Of a stretch of 10,321 nucleotides of DNA, positions 6,347-10,321 are shown piece by piece. The notes below the pieces were generated by a model, which was not told where the DNA came from, searched no databases, and saw only the letters and a list, made by a program, of their open reading frames with translations. Origin of the DNA: Bacteroidales bacterium (GTDB lineage Bacteria > Bacteroidota > Bacteroidia > Bacteroidales > WCHB1-69); the NCBI GenBank assembly GCA_016290715.1, contig JAEEUY010000031.1, positions 1-10,321 on the forward strand. The letters run 5' to 3'. The first letter of the stretch is position 1. Every line of letters begins with the position of its first letter. The position numbers and the translations under genes are program-made.

Positions 6347-6409
6347 CTATTTTTTCTTGGAATAACTTTTTTTCTTCGCCGTGGGTTCTGTCGTTGCAAT
6401 GATTTTTTT
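6347..6409 (-). other. In-frame extension of topA beyond its TGA stop
   Basis: Reading on in the topA frame past TGA (6412-6410) gives 20 sense codons, KKIIATTEPT followed by AKKKSYSKKK, and then TAG (6349-6347). Lysine-rich tails are usual at the C-terminus of Bacteroidota topoisomerase I, and KKII continues the helix pattern of the last repeat. The TAG lies 16 nt before the terminator stem, a typical gene-end distance. This is either a relic cut off by a recent nonsense change, a read-through extension, or a sequence error at one base. Confidence 0.6.
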
Positions 6410-8839
6410 TCAATCATCATAGGTTAAATTTTCTGCAAGCATACCCTTGGGGATTTTATAGTTGTCGGTTCCATTGGTAATGTATGCGCCATAGCGACCG
6501 TTCATCACTTTTACATTGGCATCTTCATCATAGCTGTGAATCACATTTTTATTTTTGGCTCCTTGTAACAACTCAATTGCTTGCTCTATAGTGAGGTTGG
6601 CAATGGCGGTTCCTTTTTCCAAGGTGTAGTTATGGTCATCATAGTTTAAATAAGGGCCAAAACGGCCTACTGCGGCAGTAATTGCTTTCCCTTCCCATTC
6701 ACCCAAAGTACGCGGGGCACGTTCTATATCGGTACGGCGCTTTTGCTCAATTAATTCCACACATTTTTCATAACTGATTTCTGTGGGTTCTTCCGTTTTG
6801 GGGATGGAAATGAATTGGTTGTTGAAACGGATATATGGGCCGAAGCGTCCTAATCCGATAACCACGTTTTTCCCTTCGTACTCACCAACATTGCGAGGCA
6901 GTTTGAACAAATCCAATGCCTCTTCCAATGTGATGTTTTCAATGGACTGACCTTGTTTCAAGCGTGCGTATTTTGGTTTTTTATCTTCGTAATTCTCGCC
7001 GATTTGCGCCATTGGACCATATTTCCCCAAACGCACATATACATTTTCGTTGGTTTTGGGGTCTTGTCCGAGTAACCGTTCTCCGCTTGCTTTGGTAGAA
7101 TGATTCATCGCTTGGTCAATAGAGTTATGGAAGTTATGATAAAATTGGGATAGCATTTCCTGCCATTTCACATTTCCTTCAGCGATGTCGTCAAATTTCT
7201 TTTCAACATTAGCAGTAAAACGGTAATCCATAATATCTTCAAAATTGTCTTGGAGATACTCATTGACAACGAGACCGATGTCGGTGGGGAAAATTTTATC
7301 TTTTTCGTAGCCGTATTTCTCTTTTTTCACCTCTTCTTTGATGGTGTTGTCAGTCAATACAAGCTGACAAAAATCCCGTTCTTTTCCAGGGCGGGTTTCT
7401 TTAACCACATATTCCCGTTTCAATATGGTGCTAATGGTTGGTGCATAAGTGGAAGGACGGCCGATACCCAATTCTTCCAGTTTTTTCACGAGGCTTGCCT
7501 CCGTGTAGCGCGCTGGCGGTTGGGCAAATTTCTGCACGGCTTTAATTTCAGTGGCATCCAATACATTTCCTACCTGCATAGGAGGAAGCAACCCTTTAAC
7601 TTCTTCGTTTTCTTCATCATTGGATTCTGCATACACTTTTAAGAACCCTTGGAAAAGAGCTACTTCACCGACAGCAACAAATTTTTCACTTCTTCCTTCC
7701 ACGGGAATAGTGATCGTGGTTTTTTCCAAGCGGGCATCACTCATTTGTGAGGCGATAGTGCGTTTCCAAATCAAATCATAAAGACGCTTGGCCATCGCAT
7801 CGCCAGGAACAGTATGATTGGCCATTGAGGTTGGGCGGATTGCTTCGTGTGCTTCTTGTGCGCCGATGATTTTGGTTACATATTTCCGTGGTTTGGCATA
7901 TTCGGTACCATATAGTTTCTCAATTTCTTCTTTTGCCTCGGCGATGGCAAATTCGGAGAGATTTACCGAGTCGGTTCTCATGTAGGTGATATATCCCGAT
8001 TCATAAAGTTGTTGGGCCACCACCATGGTTTTGCTGACGGAAAAGCCCAATTTACGCGAAGCCTCTTGTTGCAAGGTGGAGGTCGTAAAAGGAGCTGCAG
8101 GAGATTTCTTCCCGGGACTTTTTTCTACCGCTTCCACAGAGAATTTCTTGTGCTTGCAATCTTCCAAGAATTGACGGGCTTTCTCTTTCGTTTCAAATCG
8201 GTAATTTAATTCAGCATCTAATTGTGTTTTGTGATCATGTTCTTCCACAAAATTGCCTATCACACGATAGGCTGAAGTGGTATTGAATTGGTTGATGAGA
8301 TGCTCCCGCTCCACAATGAGTTTCACTGCTACCGATTGCACGCGGCCGGCGGATAGTTGGGGCTTCACTTTCCGCCACAATACGGGGGAGAGTTCAAAAC
8401 CCACCAGTCGGTCTAAGATTCTACGGGCTTGTTGTGCGTTGACCAAATCCACATCTAAAGAACGCGGGTTGGCTAAAGCGTTTTCGATAGCTTTCTTGGT
8501 GATTTCATGAAAAACGATGCGCTTGGTTTTGTCGGCAGGAATGTCGGCAGCTTCCATCAAGTGCCAAGAAATAGCCTCCCCTTCACGGTCATCATCGGTT
8601 GCCAACCAAACAACATCAGAATCATTGACTAATTTTTTTACATCTGCAATTAATTTTTTCTTGTCGGGGAGGATTTCATAGTTCGGAAGGAAGTTTTTAC
8701 TGATATCGATAGCCAATTCTTTTTGAGGCAAATCTCTTACATGCCCTTTACTTGATATAACCGTAAAATCTTTTCCTATAAATTTTTGGATGGTTTTAGC
8801 TTTTGCAGGAGATTCGACAATAATCAAATTTTTGCTCAT
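6410..8839 (-). CDS. topA: DNA topoisomerase I (type IA)
   Basis: Relaxes negatively supercoiled DNA by a single-strand break through a 5'-phosphotyrosine. The 809-residue protein has an N-terminal Toprim domain with Glu9 (IVESPAKAKT) and the metal-binding Asp82, Asp84, Glu86 in TDDDREGE. The core contains QLSAGRVQSVAVKLIVERE (161-179) and the active-site Tyr286 in SGYITYMRTDS. EAHEAIRPT and GIGRPSTYAPTI are further family landmarks. Beyond about residue 590 there are no Cys4 zinc fingers; instead there are four glycine-rich repeats with GKYGPM (605), GRFGPY (664), GRFGPY (725) and GRYGAY (781), as in other Bacteroidota enzymes. I chose ATG 8839 because MSKNLIIVESPAK is the normal family start; an ORF start at 8905 lies upstream of the likely promoter. 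The gene ends at TGA in the middle of the helix that closes the last repeat, so the C-terminus looks shortened. Confidence 0.97.
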   Translation of the reverse strand: MSKNLIIVESPAKAKTIQKFIGKDFTVISSKGHVRDLPQKELAIDISKNFLPNYEILPDKKKLIADVKKLVNDSDVVWLATDDDREGEAISWHLMEAADIPADKTKRIVFHEITKKAIENALANPRSLDVDLVNAQQARRILDRLVGFELSPVLWRKVKPQLSAGRVQSVAVKLIVEREHLINQFNTTSAYRVIGNFVEEHDHKTQLDAELNYRFETKEKARQFLEDCKHKKFSVEAVEKSPGKKSPAAPFTTSTLQQEASRKLGFSVSKTMVVAQQLYESGYITYMRTDSVNLSEFAIAEAKEEIEKLYGTEYAKPRKYVTKIIGAQEAHEAIRPTSMANHTVPGDAMAKRLYDLIWKRTIASQMSDARLEKTTITIPVEGRSEKFVAVGEVALFQGFLKVYAESNDEENEEVKGLLPPMQVGNVLDATEIKAVQKFAQPPARYTEASLVKKLEELGIGRPSTYAPTISTILKREYVVKETRPGKERDFCQLVLTDNTIKEEVKKEKYGYEKDKIFPTDIGLVVNEYLQDNFEDIMDYRFTANVEKKFDDIAEGNVKWQEMLSQFYHNFHNSIDQAMNHSTKASGERLLGQDPKTNENVYVRLGKYGPMAQIGENYEDKKPKYARLKQGQSIENITLEEALDLFKLPRNVGEYEGKNVVIGLGRFGPYIRFNNQFISIPKTEEPTEISYEKCVELIEQKRRTDIERAPRTLGEWEGKAITAAVGRFGPYLNYDDHNYTLEKGTAIANLTIEQAIELLQGAKNKNVIHSYDEDANVKVMNGRYGAYITNGTDNYKIPKGMLAENLTYDD

Positions 8840-8865
8840 AAATTTTTCAATTTTGAAATTGGCGG

Positions 8866-8873
8866 CAAAAATA
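8866..8873 (-). promoter_or_regulatory. Bacteroidota -7 promoter element for topA
   Basis: On the minus strand this reads TATTTTTG, an exact TAnnTTTG match, 27 nt before the topA ATG. No clear -33 TTG is found at the usual distance. The remaining gap (8874-9012) is AT-rich with T-runs; I see no gene in it on either strand. Confidence 0.55.
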
Positions 8874-9012
8874 CATTTTTTTTCAAAAAAACATTTATAG
8901 TGCAAGTGTCTTTTTTTTGTCGGACGATTTTACGTCGTTTCTATAATATATATTGTACGATTTATTCAAAGTTTTGTGATGTGGAATTTTGGAAAAAAAT
9001 GTATCATAAACA

Positions 9013-9052
9013 CCAATCGGGCGACCATATTTGGAAAAGGTCGCCCGATTGG
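9013..9052 (-). terminator. Terminator of the aminotransferase gene
   Basis: A perfect 14-bp GC-rich inverted repeat (9013-9026 with 9039-9052, arm CCAATCGGGCGACC) with a 12-nt loop starts 24 nt after the aminotransferase stop. On the minus strand it is followed by TGTTTATGATAC and then a T7 run at 8992-8998. The plus-strand side has no T-run, so it serves the minus-strand gene. Confidence 0.8.
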
Positions 9053-9076
9053 ATTATCAGATTAGAATATTTCCGA

Positions 9077-10321
9077 TTATTGATGGTTTTCGTTGAATAA
9101 TTTGGCTCTTTCTTCCAAATCTTCAAACTGGTCGGGGCGGACAAAAGATACGCAGGCGCGGAGTCCTTCTGTGCGCTTACTGCCAGTAATTGCCAATGAA
9201 ATGGCACTGATACCGTAGTATAATAATTCATGGAGTAATTGTTCGCCCGTTAAGCCAGGATAGGATAGGGTGAAATAAAACCCGTCGGCAATGGGTTTCT
9301 CCTCGTCGTGGTCATAAACGATTTTAAAGCCGTTTTGGGTGAAAATACGCTTCATTACGTGTGCTTTTTCACCATACTGGCGCACATCATTCAAATAGTT
9401 ATAGGAACCGTCGTTGCAGGCCCTTAAAATGGCCGCCGCAGCATATTGGGCTGAATGGGAAGTGCCGGAACTGATGGCATAAACTGCTCCATAAATAATG
9501 GCACGACCTAATATGGGGGTCCCAAAATAAGGAATCAGATCATCAGACTGGGTTTGGTATAGTTTGTCGGATAAAACCATGATGGCGATACGTTCTCCCG
9601 CATAACTGAAAGCTTTGGAGCAAGATATCATCAAAGCATAGTTGTCGGTATAGCGCCCCACGGTAGGCTGATAAGGCGGTTGTCCGGGCGTACCAATGTC
9701 GTTGCGGAAATCCATTCCAAAATAGGCCAAGTCTTCAATGATACATACATTGTATTTGTTAGCCAGTTCGCCAATAATACGCAGCTCTTTATCCGTTAGG
9801 CAAACCCAAGATGGATTGTTGGGGTTGGAATAGATAATAGAATGGATATTCCCATTTTTCAGATAACTTTCCAATTTGTCTCTGAGCAAGTCGCCCCGGT
9901 AATCGTAAACATCGAAAGTTTCATATTTGAGACCCAAGATTTTGAATTGATTTTTCTGAACAGGGAACCCGGGATCAATGAAGAGTGCGGTATCCTTTTC
10001 TTTGTGAAGGCGTGCAAAGGTCATAAAACAAGCCAGACCAGCCATCATGGAACCTACGGTAGGGATGCATGCCTCTGGTTTCACATCTAAGTTGATGAAG
10101 TTTTTCACAAACTTGGCGGCTTCTTTTTTTAATTCGGGGATGCCGTCAATATCGGGATAAATGGAGGCAACGCCATTTTGCAGGGCTTTAATTTGAGCAT
10201 CCACCCCAATTTTGCAGGCAGGAATGCCAGGTACGCCCATTTCCATACGCACAAACTTAACGCCGCTCGCCGTTTCAATGTCATTAATCAATTTTTTGAT
10301 CTCACGAATAGAAGCTTTCCC
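9077..10321 (-). CDS. PLP-dependent aminotransferase, class I/II (N-terminus outside window)
   Basis: Fold-type I aminotransferase that would transfer an amino group between an amino acid and a 2-oxo acid using pyridoxal phosphate; the substrate cannot be told. The visible 414 residues run open to the right edge (GKASIREIKKLIND at the edge), so the start codon lies beyond the window; the TTG at 10291 is an internal Leu codon. Counting from the edge: NPNNP at about 166-170 carries the cofactor-contacting Asn, IIEDLAYF has Asp197 and Tyr200 at the PLP ring, and SCSKAFSYAGER supplies Schiff-base Lys236 and phosphate-binding Arg244. The opening RMEMGVPGIPA and the cofactor region SMMAGLACFMT resemble a subfamily common in Bacteroidota. 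The C-terminus SFVRPDQFEDLEERAKLF is intact. Confidence 0.92.
   Translation of the reverse strand, partial: GKASIREIKKLINDIETASGVKFVRMEMGVPGIPACKIGVDAQIKALQNGVASIYPDIDGIPELKKEAAKFVKNFINLDVKPEACIPTVGSMMAGLACFMTFARLHKEKDTALFIDPGFPVQKNQFKILGLKYETFDVYDYRGDLLRDKLESYLKNGNIHSIIYSNPNNPSWVCLTDKELRIIGELANKYNVCIIEDLAYFGMDFRNDIGTPGQPPYQPTVGRYTDNYALMISCSKAFSYAGERIAIMVLSDKLYQTQSDDLIPYFGTPILGRAIIYGAVYAISSGTSHSAQYAAAAILRACNDGSYNYLNDVRQYGEKAHVMKRIFTQNGFKIVYDHDEEKPIADGFYFTLSYPGLTGEQLLHELLYYGISAISLAITGSKRTEGLRACVSFVRPDQFEDLEERAKLFNENHQ

Noticed and set aside
6347..6412. UGA reassigned to Trp genome-wide, or a selenocysteine codon in topA
   Set aside because: All visible Trp residues in the genes use TGG and no other in-frame TGA appears. 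Downstream of the TGA I see only a weak 6-bp AT-rich hairpin around the A8 run, not a bacterial SECIS-like element, and Sec has no known role at this position.
7250..8510. Several plus-strand ORFs inside topA
   Set aside because: Shadows of the topA reading frame; their products are low in recognisable motifs and have no promoter or domain support.
8840..8905. Upstream start adding 22 residues to TopA
   Set aside because: The extension spans the TAnnTTTG promoter element, and MSKNLIIVESPAK at 8839 is the normal family N-terminus.
8906..9012. Possible small gene or RNA in the topA-aminotransferase gap
   Set aside because: The stretch is AT-rich with a repeated ACGATTT (8924-8930, 8958-8964) and a 4-bp hairpin only; no promoter, conserved-looking structure or ORF stands out.
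1..10321. Mobile element, defence system or CRISPR array
   Set aside because: No transposase, integrase or phage protein, no regular spaced repeats and no known defence domain; all larger ORFs are accounted for by chromosomal families.

Overview
The window reads as ordinary chromosomal DNA of a Bacteroidota bacterium, most likely of the order Bacteroidales. Several things point that way: promoter elements of the TAnnTTTG (-7) type stand in front of most transcription units; start codons lie in A/T-rich leaders, mostly without a Shine-Dalgarno sequence; ribosomal protein S16 has a long Ala/Glu/Lys tail; a two-component pair closely resembles RprX/RprY of Bacteroides; topoisomerase I has glycine-rich C-terminal repeats instead of zinc fingers; and DUF4468 and MbnP-like proteins are present. 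I see no transposase, integrase, phage gene or CRISPR array.

Layout of the plus-strand half (1-6308): a tRNA-Arg(ACG) with encoded CCA is followed after 36 nt by rpsP, which ends at a good intrinsic terminator. A new promoter then drives rprX (sensor kinase), rprY (response regulator, 2 nt later) and an OppB/DppB-type permease (23 nt later), probably one operon. Dihydrofolate reductase (folA) follows under its own promoter. Another promoter precedes a secreted DUF4468 protein, with an MbnP-like lipoprotein 2 nt behind it.

Layout of the minus-strand half (6309-10321): topA converges on the MbnP-like gene across a 15-bp perfect inverted repeat that can terminate both. Upstream of topA, beyond a strong terminator, is a PLP-dependent aminotransferase that runs off the right edge and lacks its N-terminus.

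Functionally this is a collection of housekeeping genes (translation, DNA topology, folate, amino-acid metabolism) with envelope and sensing genes between them. I do not see a convincing new multi-gene system. The two most unusual signals are small. First, topA stops at a TGA placed exactly where its three earlier C-terminal repeats carry Ala/Cys/Ala, and the frame continues past it for 20 codons into a lysine-rich tail. Second, the tRNA carries A19 with U56 in place of the nearly universal G19-C56 elbow pair.
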